Below, in pieces: positions 34,640 to 43,428 of a stretch of 64,000 nt of DNA. Source of the stretch: Streptomyces sp. CB02923 (GTDB taxonomy: Bacteria > Actinomycetota > Actinomycetes > Streptomycetales > Streptomycetaceae); the NCBI RefSeq assembly GCF_001905005.1, contig NZ_LWKZ01000024.1:181427-245426 (forward strand), written 5' to 3'. The position numbers and the translations under genes are program-made. The stretch's first letter is position 1, and each line of letters opens with the position of its first letter. The notes beneath the pieces were generated by a model, which was not told where the DNA came from, searched no databases, and saw nothing but the letters and a program-made list of their open reading frames with translations.

Positions 34640-35872
34640 GTGAGTCACCCCATGGAGTCACCGGAGTTCTTCCGCGACCCGTACCCGCTGCTCGCCGCGC
34701 TGCGCGAGCGCGGCGCCGTCCAGCAGGTACGGTCCGGGCCGCACGGCGCGACCTGGCTGGTCACCGGCTGGGCCGAGGCCCGTACCGCGCTGGCGGACGC
34801 CCGGCTCTCGAAGGACACCACCCGCTACTTCGCGGACAAGCCGTCCAAGCGCAACCTCGCCCCCGCCGTCAGCGCCACCATGCTGGCCACCGACCCGCCG
34901 GACCACACCCGGCTGCGCAGACTGGCCGTCAAGGCGTTCACGCCGGCCGCGGTGGCCCGCCTGGAGCCGCGCGTGGCCGAGATCGCGGACGGCCTGCTGG
35001 AGCGGATGGCCGCGCGCGGCGGCACGGCCGACCTCGTCGAGGACTTCGCCGTACCGCTGCCCATCGAGGTCATCGGCGACCTGCTCGGCGTGCCCCGCGA
35101 GGACCGCACCGCGCTGCGCCGCTGGTCCAACGACCTCTTCGCGGCCGGCGCCCCGGACACCATCGACGCCGCCTCGCACGCGATCAGCGACTACATGACG
35201 GACCTCATCGCGGCGAAGCGCGCCGCGGGCGGGAGCTCCGCGGGCGGCGCCGGGGCCCCCGGCCGCGACCTGCTGACCGACCTGATCGCCGCGCGCGACG
35301 AGGGTGACCGGCTCAGTGAAGCCGAACTGGTCTCGCTGGCCGTCCTCCTGGTCGTCGCCGGTCACGAGACCACCACCAACCTGATCGGCAACGGCACGCT
35401 CGCCCTCCTCCAGGACGACGCGCTCCGCACCCGGCTGCGGCAGGACCCGTCCCTGATCCCGGACGCCGTGGAGGAGCTGCTGCGGTACGACTCCCCGATC
35501 GCCACGGCCACCTTCCGCTACGCGGCCGAACCGCTCACCCTCGGCGGCGCCGGGATCGCGGCGGGCGACGTGGTCCTGGTCTCGCCGGGCGCCGCCAACC
35601 GCGACCCCGCCCGCTTCACCGACCCCGACACCCTCGACACCGGCCGTTCCACCGGCCACCTCTCCTTCGGCCACGGCCCCCACCACTGCCTCGGCGCTCC
35701 GCTGGCCCGCCTGGAAGGCCGTATCGCCTTCCAGGCCCTCCTCACCCGGTTCCCGGACCTGCGCCTCGCCGTTCCCCCCGCCGAACTCCAGTGGCGCCAC
35801 ACCCGCCTGATGCACGGCCTGGCCCACCTCCCGGTCACCTGCGGGGCCGTCCCCTCCACCGAGGTGGCCTGA
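34640..35872 (+). CDS. Cytochrome P450 (CYP107-like)
   Basis: This soluble bacterial P450 of 410 aa starts at GTG behind GAGGT. The I-helix AGHETTT carries the normal Thr, the ExxR motif is ELLR, and the heme loop is FGHGPHHCLGAPLAR. It looks fully active and belongs with macrolide- or xenobiotic-type class I P450s. No ferredoxin or biosynthetic gene lies beside it, so electrons must come from elsewhere. It closes the XRE-metallopeptidase-membrane protein operon and may make or degrade a small signal, though this is speculation. Confidence 0.92.
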   Translation: MSHPMESPEFFRDPYPLLAALRERGAVQQVRSGPHGATWLVTGWAEARTALADARLSKDTTRYFADKPSKRNLAPAVSATMLATDPPDHTRLRRLAVKAFTPAAVARLEPRVAEIADGLLERMAARGGTADLVEDFAVPLPIEVIGDLLGVPREDRTALRRWSNDLFAAGAPDTIDAASHAISDYMTDLIAAKRAAGGSSAGGAGAPGRDLLTDLIAARDEGDRLSEAELVSLAVLLVVAGHETTTNLIGNGTLALLQDDALRTRLRQDPSLIPDAVEELLRYDSPIATATFRYAAEPLTLGGAGIAAGDVVLVSPGAANRDPARFTDPDTLDTGRSTGHLSFGHGPHHCLGAPLARLEGRIAFQALLTRFPDLRLAVPPAELQWRHTRLMHGLAHLPVTCGAVPSTEVA

Positions 35873-35922
35873 ACCGGGCCCGGCATCCGCCGGGCCCGCC
35901 CGTCCGCGGCTACGGTGCGGCC

Positions 35923-36660
35923 ATGCCCCGCTGGAAGCACCGGGCCTTGTGGCAGCCGCCGTCGGAGCGCGCCACGGACCTCCTCGCGCCGGTCCTGCTG
36001 CGGCGCCTGCTCGACGGCCGTCCGCTGCAACCCCGTTGGCTCCCCCGCCCTCAGCTGACCGTCCTCTCCGGCGACCTGGACCCCGCCGCGGGCGTCGCGG
36101 CGCTCCAGCACGTCTGGCGTCACCGCTCCGCCCGCTCGGTGTCCTGCACGTCGTTGTTCGAACGCTGCGGCGACAGGTGGCGGTGGACGGGTGGCGGTGG
36201 CACGAGGCCCGCCGACCCGCTGCCCGGACGGCGCCTGAGGGCGGGCGAGCCGGGCCAGACCGGCATGGTGGAGATCCTCGGCAGCACCACCACGCTGAGC
36301 CGTGCCGGCCGCGCGGCCCTCGACGTCCCGGTCCCGCCCTGCCCGGCCCCGATGATCGGCGCGCTGGAGCTCCAGGTGGCCGCCGAGGTGGACCATCTCC
36401 TGTTCGGCGACCGGCGCGTCGGTGTCCCCTCGCCCGGCTTCCTCGTCGTGGTCTGGAGGTTCCCGCCTCCGGCCGGTCCGGCTCCGCCCGCCGGTGCCCT
36501 CTCCGGCAGTGCCACCTGGCCTCCGATCCGGTGCCTGGCCGCCGACGGCTCGCTCCTCTCCGAGCTGGCACCCCTGGATTCCCTGGACAGCTACACCTGG
36601 CAACGGATAGCCGACGAGGACACGCGCTCCCCGGGCCGCCCCGCGGGCACGGAGGAGTGA
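35923..36660 (+). CDS. Hypothetical protein
   Basis: This protein of 245 aa runs from the ATG at 35923. It has no signal peptide or membrane segment. Notable features are a Trp/Arg-rich start (RWKHRALWQPP) and segments such as VVVWRFPPPAGP and a closing SYTWQRIADEDTRSP. I do not recognise a family. The gene starts 50 nt after the P450 stop on the same strand and could be read through from it. Codon use is normal for the region, so it is probably real. Confidence 0.65.
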   Translation: MPRWKHRALWQPPSERATDLLAPVLLRRLLDGRPLQPRWLPRPQLTVLSGDLDPAAGVAALQHVWRHRSARSVSCTSLFERCGDRWRWTGGGGTRPADPLPGRRLRAGEPGQTGMVEILGSTTTLSRAGRAALDVPVPPCPAPMIGALELQVAAEVDHLLFGDRRVGVPSPGFLVVVWRFPPPAGPAPPAGALSGSATWPPIRCLAADGSLLSELAPLDSLDSYTWQRIADEDTRSPGRPAGTEE

Positions 36661-36682
36661 GCGGCCCGGGAGCGCGGAGCCC

Positions 36683-37429
36683 TCACTCCCCCGACGCGAA
36701 CCGCTCCACCGCGCGGCACACCGCGGCCGCGTGGTCGCCGAGGTAGAAGTGGCCGCCGGAGAAGGTCTCCTCGCGGTACTCGGCGATGGTGTGGGCCTTC
36801 CAGGCAGCCGCTTCCTCGCGCGTCACGCGCGGGTCCGCGTCGCCGGTGAGGCACAGGAGCGGGATGTCGAGGACGGCGTCGGCGGCGGGCCGGTACAGCT
36901 CGATCGCGCGGTAGTCGTTGCGGATCGCCGGGAGGATCATCCCTACGATGTCCGGGTCGTCGAGGAGTTCGCTGTGGGTGCCGTCCAGGCGGCCGACCTC
37001 GGCGAGGAGTTCTTTGTCGTCGGCCTGGTGGAGGTAGGTCTCCGCCCGGAACGTCGAGGGCGCGCGACGGCCGGAGACGACGAGCCGGCGGGGTGCCGGC
37101 CGTCCGAGGTCCGCGAGCCGCCGGGCGGTCTCGAAGGCGACGGACGCGCCCATGCTGTGCCCGAACAGCACCAGCGGAGTGGTGTCGTCCGGGCTCAGGC
37201 AGCGCACCACCTCATCGGCGAGGCCCTCCACGGAGGTGACGAAGGGTTCGCCCCACCGGTCCTGGCGCCCCGGGTACTGGATCGCCGACACGTCGAGCTG
37301 TGCGCCGAGATGGGCGGCGAACGGGCGGTAGTACGAGGCGGACCCCCCGGCGTGCGGGAAGAAGATGAGGTGGGCGGCGGGCCGCGGGCCCCGGCGTACG
37401 TCCCGGATCCAGGCGTTCTTCCCCGTCAT
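36683..37429 (-). CDS. Type II thioesterase
   Basis: This stand-alone alpha/beta-hydrolase thioesterase of 248 aa is of the kind that clears misloaded acyl groups from NRPS or PKS carrier domains. It shows the family start LIFFPHAGGSASYY, the elbow GHSMG with S92, the acidic residue in TGDADPRV and the His in ETFSGGHFYLGD. It is separated from its upstream neighbour by a strong terminator, so it is monocistronic. No NRPS or PKS gene lies next to it; the closest in the window is about 25 kb away, so a partner is uncertain. Confidence 0.92.
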   Translation of the reverse strand: MTGKNAWIRDVRRGPRPAAHLIFFPHAGGSASYYRPFAAHLGAQLDVSAIQYPGRQDRWGEPFVTSVEGLADEVVRCLSPDDTTPLVLFGHSMGASVAFETARRLADLGRPAPRRLVVSGRRAPSTFRAETYLHQADDKELLAEVGRLDGTHSELLDDPDIVGMILPAIRNDYRAIELYRPAADAVLDIPLLCLTGDADPRVTREEAAAWKAHTIAEYREETFSGGHFYLGDHAAAVCRAVERFASGE

Positions 37430-37468
37430 GTGTACGTGCTCCTGTGCTGGTGGCCGGTGGTCGGGCTG

Positions 37469-37515
37469 CTCGTCGGCGTGCGGTCCGGCCCGAGGCCGGG
37501 CCGCACGCCGACGAG
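37469..37515 (-). terminator. Very long hairpin between TTC38-like and thioesterase genes
   Basis: Arms of 22 bp (37469-37490 and 37494-37515) pair with only one G-T mismatch around a CGA loop. This is the strongest hairpin I saw in the window. It lies about 100 nt after the TTC38-like stop and 40 nt before the thioesterase start. Confidence 0.85.
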
Positions 37516-37614
37516 TCAAGGATGACCGGTCCCGGGGGTGTCGGGCCAGCACGAATTCGATCAAGAGCACGCGCCCCGGGCGGCGCCCGGCGCCGGGTGC
37601 GGGCGCCCGGTCCC

Positions 37615-39045
37615 TCAGCGCGCCAGCGCCGCGGCCCCCGGCTGCGCCTGTTCGGCGGCGCGCGTGCGGGCCATGGCCGCCTTGGCGGTCTCGCCGATGC
37701 GGTCGGCGAGGCGTGCCTGGGCCAGCCAGTTGTACGGGCAGACCGGGCGCAGGCTGATGCGCTCGCTGAGCAGCGTCCGGGCCAGGTCGTCGCGCCCGGC
37801 GCGCAGCGCGGCCTCCAGCAGCGTCTTCTGTACGGCGTCCCGCTGGGCGTGGCTGCCGCCGAAGGTGTTCAGGCGGTAGCGGACGGGGGCGAGGAGGTCG
37901 ACGGCCTGCTCGTACCTGCCCTGTCCGAAGGCGGTCAGGGCGCGGCAGACGGGCAGGCCGATCCCGGCGGTCATGGCGTGGTTGGACAGTGCGGGCCGGG
38001 CGCGGCCGAGCCATGCCTCCCGTTCCGCGACGAGGCGTTCGGCGTCGGCGAGGCGGCCGGCGCCGACGTACGCCATGACCGCGTGCACGTCGTTGAAGGC
38101 GTAGTACGGCGGGTCCCGGCGGGCCGCCCAGGCGTCGGCGAGCCGGGTCCAGCGGGTGCCGGTGTCGCAGTCGGCCAGCAGGAGCCGCCACAGGAGGGCC
38201 GAGGCGTCCAGGAGCTCCATGGCGAGGCCCTGCGACTCCTCGTGGTGCAGCACGGCGTCGTAGATCTGCAGCGCCCGGCCGGTGTCGCCGGATTCGAGGG
38301 CGTAGAGGCAGTAGTGCCACCAGTTGTGCACGTTCAGGTAGTTGCCGGAGGCCCAGTCCTCCGTGCGGGCGTCCAGGAAGCGGATGCCCTGCGCGAACTG
38401 CCCCTGCATCTCGTACGTGTGCACGACCGCGTGGATGCCCCACACGTCGCGGGGGTTGCGCTGGACGGCCGCCAGGCCGGTTTCCTCCGCGCGGGCGTAG
38501 TGGCCCGACTCCTCCAGGCCGAAGGCGTACATGCCGAGGAGGTGGCCGTAGTGCGGGTCGTCCTCGGGCCAGGCGGTGAGCGCGCCGCCCACCCGGTCGC
38601 GCAGCCGGGGGGCGTCGCCGGTGAGGAAGTCGATCTGGTGGCCGACGGCGAGCGCGAGTTCGTCGCGCGGGAAGGCGACGGTCAGCTCGCCGAGGACGTG
38701 TCCTGCGCGGTGGATGTCACCGTTCAGCCAGGAGGTGGCGGCGGCGAGGTGCATCCGTTCGCGGTCCGTCGGCTTCTCGGCGCGCATGCAGTCCGCGAAG
38801 CGGGTGAACGCCGCCTTGGCCGCGGTGGCGTCCTTCTCCTCCGTGCCCAGCAGTCCGAGGTAGGCCGCGAGGACGTTGCCCATGACGGACTTGGGGGCGG
38901 CTGCCAGGACCGCCTGCGACTCGGCGGCGACCTCGCTGCGGAAGAGAAGCAGTTCGCGCAGTGCGTTCTCGTAGTGGGACACGGCTTCCGTGCCGGTCCG
39001 GGACATCGGGTGACCGTGCCGGTCGCTCACCGTTCGCGGCATCAT
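37615..39045 (-). CDS. TTC38-like tetratricopeptide protein
   Basis: This all-helical protein of 476 aa resembles eukaryotic tetratricopeptide protein 38. The conserved block DVWGIHAVVHTYEMQGQF is followed by NVHNWWHYCLYALESGD and a series of helical pairs to the end. The ATG at 39045 lies behind GAGGAG. Bacterial members are widespread in actinobacteria but have no assigned function. No signal peptide is seen. Confidence 0.87.
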   Translation of the reverse strand: MMPRTVSDRHGHPMSRTGTEAVSHYENALRELLLFRSEVAAESQAVLAAAPKSVMGNVLAAYLGLLGTEEKDATAAKAAFTRFADCMRAEKPTDRERMHLAAATSWLNGDIHRAGHVLGELTVAFPRDELALAVGHQIDFLTGDAPRLRDRVGGALTAWPEDDPHYGHLLGMYAFGLEESGHYARAEETGLAAVQRNPRDVWGIHAVVHTYEMQGQFAQGIRFLDARTEDWASGNYLNVHNWWHYCLYALESGDTGRALQIYDAVLHHEESQGLAMELLDASALLWRLLLADCDTGTRWTRLADAWAARRDPPYYAFNDVHAVMAYVGAGRLADAERLVAEREAWLGRARPALSNHAMTAGIGLPVCRALTAFGQGRYEQAVDLLAPVRYRLNTFGGSHAQRDAVQKTLLEAALRAGRDDLARTLLSERISLRPVCPYNWLAQARLADRIGETAKAAMARTRAAEQAQPGAAALAR

Positions 39046-39171
39046 CAGCTCCTCACGACACTCTGGCACTCTGGCGCCACTCCGTCCCCCGCCTTACCTT
39101 GTCAGGGGTAGGACTTCTGTTCGATCACCTTGTCATGTCCTGGACTTGAGATCACAGACAAGAGGTGCGCC

Positions 39172-41202
39172 TTGTTCCTTCCCCACAGACCGGCCCGCCC
39201 ATACCGCGGCAGGCCCGGCAGACTCGGTGTTCTCGCCCTCCTTCTCGGCGTCCTGGCCGCCGTCGCCGCCGGACCCGCACGGGCCGTCCCCGAAGCCACA
39301 CCCTCGGCCCGGCCCCCGCTCGCCCAGCCCGTCGACCCGCAGAACTGGCGCAATCCCGACGACATGACGTGGGCCGAATACCGCTCGGTCCCCGGCACGA
39401 ACTGGGCCGACCCCGCCCTGAAGCCCACCAAGCGCATGTTCAAGGGCGCACTCGTGCTGCTGGACTACCCGGACGAGGAGTTCAGCGTCACCCGGCCCGC
39501 CGGCTCGTCCGTCTTCGGCAACCCGCAGCCCAGCGCCCACGACATCCCCCGCGCACAGGTGCCCGCGTTCTACCGGGACTTCCTGAACAAGCCGGGCAAG
39601 CTCAACCGCGGCCACACCATCAACGAGTACTGGATGGAGGACTCCGGCGGCCGGCTCGGCGTGGAACTGACCTCGTTCGGTGTCTACCGGATGCCGTTCA
39701 AGTCGCACCAGTACGGAATCGAGCCCGGTATGAACCCCGGCGCCTGCCCCGTCGGCGACAGCTGCGGCAAGAACATCCGCACCGACGGCAAGGCCGCCTG
39801 GACCGCCGCCGTGGGCGATGCGGAGACCAAGAAGTACGACTTCATCTTCTACCTGACCGCCGGGCAGGACGAGTCCGCCGCCTGGCAGGAGTTCGGGCAG
39901 ATGAAGTTCGCCTCGCCCGCGGACGTCCCGGCCGCCTGGGGCCCGCCCTCCCCCATCCAGGGCGGCGGGAACGCCGCCCGCACCCGCTACGTGCCGTGGA
40001 CCTCCTGGAAGGCCGCCGCCCGTATCTGGCCCAACGCCGAAACCGGCTCCTCCACCCAGGCCGAGAGCTCCGGCATGGCCGTGTACGCCCACGAGTTCAG
40101 CCACATCCTCGGCATCGCGGACAACTACAACAACCCGTACGGCACACCGGTGCGCCGCGCCTACACCGGCATCTGGAGCATGCTCTCGCGCGGCTCCTTC
40201 AACGGGCCCGGCGGCCCGCACACCCGCTGGCAGATACCGGCCGCCAACGGCGCCTCGATGGGCTCGCAGCACGTCCTGCGCGACAAGCTCAAGCTGGGCA
40301 TCGTCGACGAGAAGAACGTCCTGCGCCTGGACCGGGACGCCCTGAAGACCTCCGGCGTCGCGGTCGCCAAGGTCACCGCGCGCTCCGCGCAGCCCGGCGC
40401 CAAGGGCCTGTCCGGCGTCAACATCACGATGGGCCGTGACCTGGAACCGTCCTGCTCCACCACGTCCGACCCGCTGTGCGACGGCGGCGGCTACGACAAC
40501 TACACCGTCGAGGTCGTCGACCGCATGGGCATGGACTCCTTCACCCCGGACAACGGGGTCCTGCTCTCCAAGACCAAGAACGAGGACCAGGCGCCGTTCG
40601 CGTGGGTGATCGACGCCCACCCGGAGGACATCGGCATGGTGGACTACCGGCGTCCCGACGGCACCCCGCAGATGATCACCATGGGCGACTACCGGCAGCT
40701 CAGCGACGCGCTGTTCCACGCGGGCGCGGACTCCGGCAGCGAGTACGAGTACGTCGACCGGGCCAACCGGCTGCACTTCTACGTCCTCGGCATCGAACGG
40801 AACCGGTCCGGCGTGCTGAGCTACACCGTCGCCGTACGGTCCCTGGACGGCGCGGGCCCGCAGCGCCGCGGCCTGAAGCTGCGGCACGGCACGGCGTACG
40901 GCAAGCCCGCCAAGGGCCGGGCCGTGTGCACCTTCCCGCTGACCAACACCGGCGGGCCCGGGAGCGGGGGCGCGCACCTGGACTCCGACGTGTACCGGCT
41001 CTCGGCCGCCGCCTCCGGGCGCGGCTGGTCCGCCTGGCTGCCGAACCGGCTCGCCACCGCGAAGTCCGGCGGCACGGTGAGCGTTCCGGTCGCCGTGACG
41101 GCGAAGCCGGATGCCGCCCGGCACGGCCGGGTCGTCCTCAGCGCCCGCTCCGAGAGCGATCCGCACAAGACCGTACGGGCCACCTGCGCGCTGGGCCGCT
41201 GA
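39172..41202 (+). CDS. Secreted M6-family metalloprotease
   Basis: This exported zinc protease has about 676 aa. The signal peptide (RLGVLALLLGVLAAVAAGPARA) follows a TTG start at 39172, which has AGAGGTG upstream; the frame is open further 5', but without a better start. The catalytic motif HEFSHILGIAD (H307, H311) is of the HExxHxxGxxD type found in immune-inhibitor-A-like M6 proteases. A long C-terminal beta-rich region (about 470-676) is probably a sandwich domain. It probably degrades extracellular protein during mycelial growth. Confidence 0.9.
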   Translation: MFLPHRPARPYRGRPGRLGVLALLLGVLAAVAAGPARAVPEATPSARPPLAQPVDPQNWRNPDDMTWAEYRSVPGTNWADPALKPTKRMFKGALVLLDYPDEEFSVTRPAGSSVFGNPQPSAHDIPRAQVPAFYRDFLNKPGKLNRGHTINEYWMEDSGGRLGVELTSFGVYRMPFKSHQYGIEPGMNPGACPVGDSCGKNIRTDGKAAWTAAVGDAETKKYDFIFYLTAGQDESAAWQEFGQMKFASPADVPAAWGPPSPIQGGGNAARTRYVPWTSWKAAARIWPNAETGSSTQAESSGMAVYAHEFSHILGIADNYNNPYGTPVRRAYTGIWSMLSRGSFNGPGGPHTRWQIPAANGASMGSQHVLRDKLKLGIVDEKNVLRLDRDALKTSGVAVAKVTARSAQPGAKGLSGVNITMGRDLEPSCSTTSDPLCDGGGYDNYTVEVVDRMGMDSFTPDNGVLLSKTKNEDQAPFAWVIDAHPEDIGMVDYRRPDGTPQMITMGDYRQLSDALFHAGADSGSEYEYVDRANRLHFYVLGIERNRSGVLSYTVAVRSLDGAGPQRRGLKLRHGTAYGKPAKGRAVCTFPLTNTGGPGSGGAHLDSDVYRLSAAASGRGWSAWLPNRLATAKSGGTVSVPVAVTAKPDAARHGRVVLSARSESDPHKTVRATCALGR

Positions 41203-41214
41203 CCCGCTGCACGG

Positions 41215-41247
41215 GCCGTGCCGCTTCCCCCGGGTGAGCGGCACGGC
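41215..41247. terminator. Bidirectional hairpin between convergent genes
   Basis: A perfect 11-bp inverted repeat (GCCGTGCCGCT at 41215-41225, complement at 41237-41247) with an 11-nt loop separates the metalloprotease from the acyltransferase. Confidence 0.7.
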
Positions 41248-41262
41248 TGCCCGGCCGGGGCG

Positions 41263-41994
41263 TCAGGCGGCGCGGCCGGCCGGTACGGCGTGCCGCGCCG
41301 CACCCGGCTGCTGCCCGGTTCCCGCCTGCTCCTTGGCCTCCGCCGCGTACGTGTCGACGTACTCCTGCTCGGACAGCTTCAGCAGGGCGTACATGATCTC
41401 GTCCGTGACGGCCCGCAGGACCAGGCGCTGGTCGGCCAGCCCGGCGTAGCGGGAGAAGTCCAGCGGCTCCCCGAAGCGGATGGTGATCGGGACGACGCGC
41501 GGCAGCCGGCGGCCGGCCGGCTGGGCCTCGAACGTCCCGATCATCGCGCAGGGGACCACCGTCGCGCCCGTGCGCAGCGCCATCTCCGCCACGCCGGTCT
41601 TGCCCTTGTACATCCGGCCGTCGTGCGAGCGCGTGCCCTCGGGGTAGATGCCGAGCAGGTCACCGCCGCGCAGCACCCGGACGCCTTCCTCCACGGCGGC
41701 CTGGCCCGCGCTCCGCCCGGAGCGGTCCACCGGGATCTGCCCGCAGGCGCGGAAGAAGGCCGCCGTCAGCCGCCCTTTGACCCCCCGGCCGGTGAAGTAC
41801 TCCTGCTTGCACAGGAAGGTGATGCGGCGCTTGACCGTCGCCGGCATCAGGAAGCTGTCGCAGAAGGAGAGGTGGTTGCCGGCGATGATGGCGGCGCCCG
41901 ACGCGGGCAGGTTCTCCAGCCCTTCGACGCGGGGGCGGAACAGGCACCGCAGCAGCGGCACCAGGACGATGGATTTGAACAAGTAATAGAACAT
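41263..41994 (-). CDS. Lysophospholipid (1-acylglycerol-3-phosphate) acyltransferase
   Basis: This PlsC-type membrane-associated acyltransferase has 243 aa. An N-terminal hydrophobic helix (YLFKSIVLVPLL) is followed by the catalytic box NHLSFCDS (H41...D46). The substrate motif is YPEGTRS, and VPCAMIGT forms the fourth motif. It transfers an acyl chain to lysophosphatidic acid or a related acceptor in phospholipid synthesis. The C-terminal 30 residues are a flexible Ala/Gly tail. Confidence 0.93.
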   Translation of the reverse strand: MFYYLFKSIVLVPLLRCLFRPRVEGLENLPASGAAIIAGNHLSFCDSFLMPATVKRRITFLCKQEYFTGRGVKGRLTAAFFRACGQIPVDRSGRSAGQAAVEEGVRVLRGGDLLGIYPEGTRSHDGRMYKGKTGVAEMALRTGATVVPCAMIGTFEAQPAGRRLPRVVPITIRFGEPLDFSRYAGLADQRLVLRAVTDEIMYALLKLSEQEYVDTYAAEAKEQAGTGQQPGAARHAVPAGRAA

Positions 41995-42114
41995 GTAACT
42001 GATCCCCTCCCCAGAGTGATCCCCCCGCGTCGGGGGACGGTAGTGCCGCTCCGGTTCCGGAGGGAGAGGGCCTATTGAGCCACCGTCAGGCGGTCGGCCA
42101 CCGCCGGGCGGAGA

Positions 42115-43215
42115 TCACCGGTTCGCGGGGGTCTCGTCGGCGAAGACCTTGGTGACGAGGCGCCCGTCCTCGGTCAGGTAGCCGTGCAGCATGCCCTCGC
42201 TGCTGTGCGGGGCGTCGAAGACGCCCTCGGCGTTCAGCGCGATCACGCCGCCCGTGCCGCCCAGTTCCGGCAGCCGCTCGACCAGCACCTCGTACGCGGC
42301 GCCGGCCAGGTCCCGCCGTCCGAACTCGATCAGGTTCGAGATCGTGACGGTGGCGGCGCCCCGCAGGAACACCTCGCCCGCTCCGGTGGCGCTGGCCGCG
42401 ACGGTGCCGTTCTTGGCGTACGTGCCCGCGCCGACGACGGGCGAGTCGCCGACCCGGCCCGCCATCTTGTCGGTGAGCCCCCCGGTGGAGGTCGCCGCCG
42501 CCAGGTTCCGTGCCCCGTCCACGGCGACCGCGCCCACCGTGCCCTGCGTCAGCGTCTCGCCCGTACCCTTCAGCCGTCCCTTGGCCTTCAGCAGTTCCTG
42601 CCAGCGCTTCTCGGTCCAGTAGTAGTCCTGGGTGACGGTCGGCAGGCCGCTGCGGGCCGCGAAGTCGTCGGCGCCCTCGCCCGCCAGCAGCACGTGCTTG
42701 GTCTTCTCCATGACCAGCCGGGCCGCCGAGACGGGGTTGCGTACGTTGCGGACCCCGGCCACGGCCCCCGCCGCCAGGTCGGAGCCCCGCATGACCGACG
42801 CGTCCAGCTCGTGGCCCGCGTCCTCGTTGAACACCGCGCCCTTTCCCGCGTTGAACAGGGGGTTGTCCTCCAGCCTGCGGACCGCGGCCTCGACGGCCGC
42901 GACGCTGCTGCCGCCCTTGCCGAGGATCTTCCGTCCGGCGCGCAACGCCTCGGCCAGCCCGTCGCGGTACGCCTTCTCCAGCGCGGGGGTGGTGTCCTCG
43001 CGCTTCAAAGCAGTGCCCGCGCCGCCGTGCACCGCGATGACGACGTGGCGGGCGTCCGGCTGCGGTTTGCCCTTGGCCGCCTGCGCAGCGGCGGGCTCGG
43101 CGGCTCCTGGGCGGCCTGCGGAGACCGCGCTGCCGGGCACCACCGACAGCAGCGCGGCCACGGACAGCGCGCCCGCGCACACACACGTCAGGCGGATTGC
43201 CGGGTTCCTGGCCAT
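42115..43215 (-). CDS. Secreted isoaspartyl peptidase/L-asparaginase (Ntn hydrolase)
   Basis: This precursor of 366 aa belongs to the asparaginase type 2 family. After a signal peptide (about 1-33) the alpha part starts at VIAVHGGAG. Autocleavage before T226 (QGTVGAVAVD) would free the catalytic threonine of the beta part. The substrate loop GDSPVVGAGTYA and TGAGE are present. It hydrolyses L-asparagine or beta-aspartyl peptides. Export is less usual for this family but clear from the N-terminus. Confidence 0.93.
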   Translation of the reverse strand: MARNPAIRLTCVCAGALSVAALLSVVPGSAVSAGRPGAAEPAAAQAAKGKPQPDARHVVIAVHGGAGTALKREDTTPALEKAYRDGLAEALRAGRKILGKGGSSVAAVEAAVRRLEDNPLFNAGKGAVFNEDAGHELDASVMRGSDLAAGAVAGVRNVRNPVSAARLVMEKTKHVLLAGEGADDFAARSGLPTVTQDYYWTEKRWQELLKAKGRLKGTGETLTQGTVGAVAVDGARNLAAATSTGGLTDKMAGRVGDSPVVGAGTYAKNGTVAASATGAGEVFLRGAATVTISNLIEFGRRDLAGAAYEVLVERLPELGGTGGVIALNAEGVFDAPHSSEGMLHGYLTEDGRLVTKVFADETPANR

Positions 43216-43375
43216 GGGCTCACTCCCTCGAACGCACCCCGCCCGAGCGCGGGGTTGGCGGGTATCGGTCGCACACGGTCCGCGCGATCTGCGGGAACGA
43301 CCGGCGGGGCCGTTGATCAGGCGTCGGCACGATATCGCGTGCATGCCAAGGCCAAGCCGTCATGATCCGGACAGA

Positions 43376-43419
43376 CCGCCGGGCCGCCCGCCCCGTATAC
43401 AGGGAGGGCGGCCCGGCGG
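43376..43419 (-). terminator. Hairpin terminator after phospholipase C
   Basis: A perfect 14-bp inverted repeat (CCGCCGGGCCGCCC at 43376-43389, complement at 43406-43419) with a 16-nt loop lies about 10 nt past the phospholipase stop. Confidence 0.8.
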
Positions 43420-43428
43420 CCGTACGGC

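Noticed and set aside
39130..39171. An upstream TTG start for the M6 protease
   Set aside because: It lacks a ribosome site and adds residues before the signal peptide; the TTG at 39172 has AGAGGTG at proper distance.
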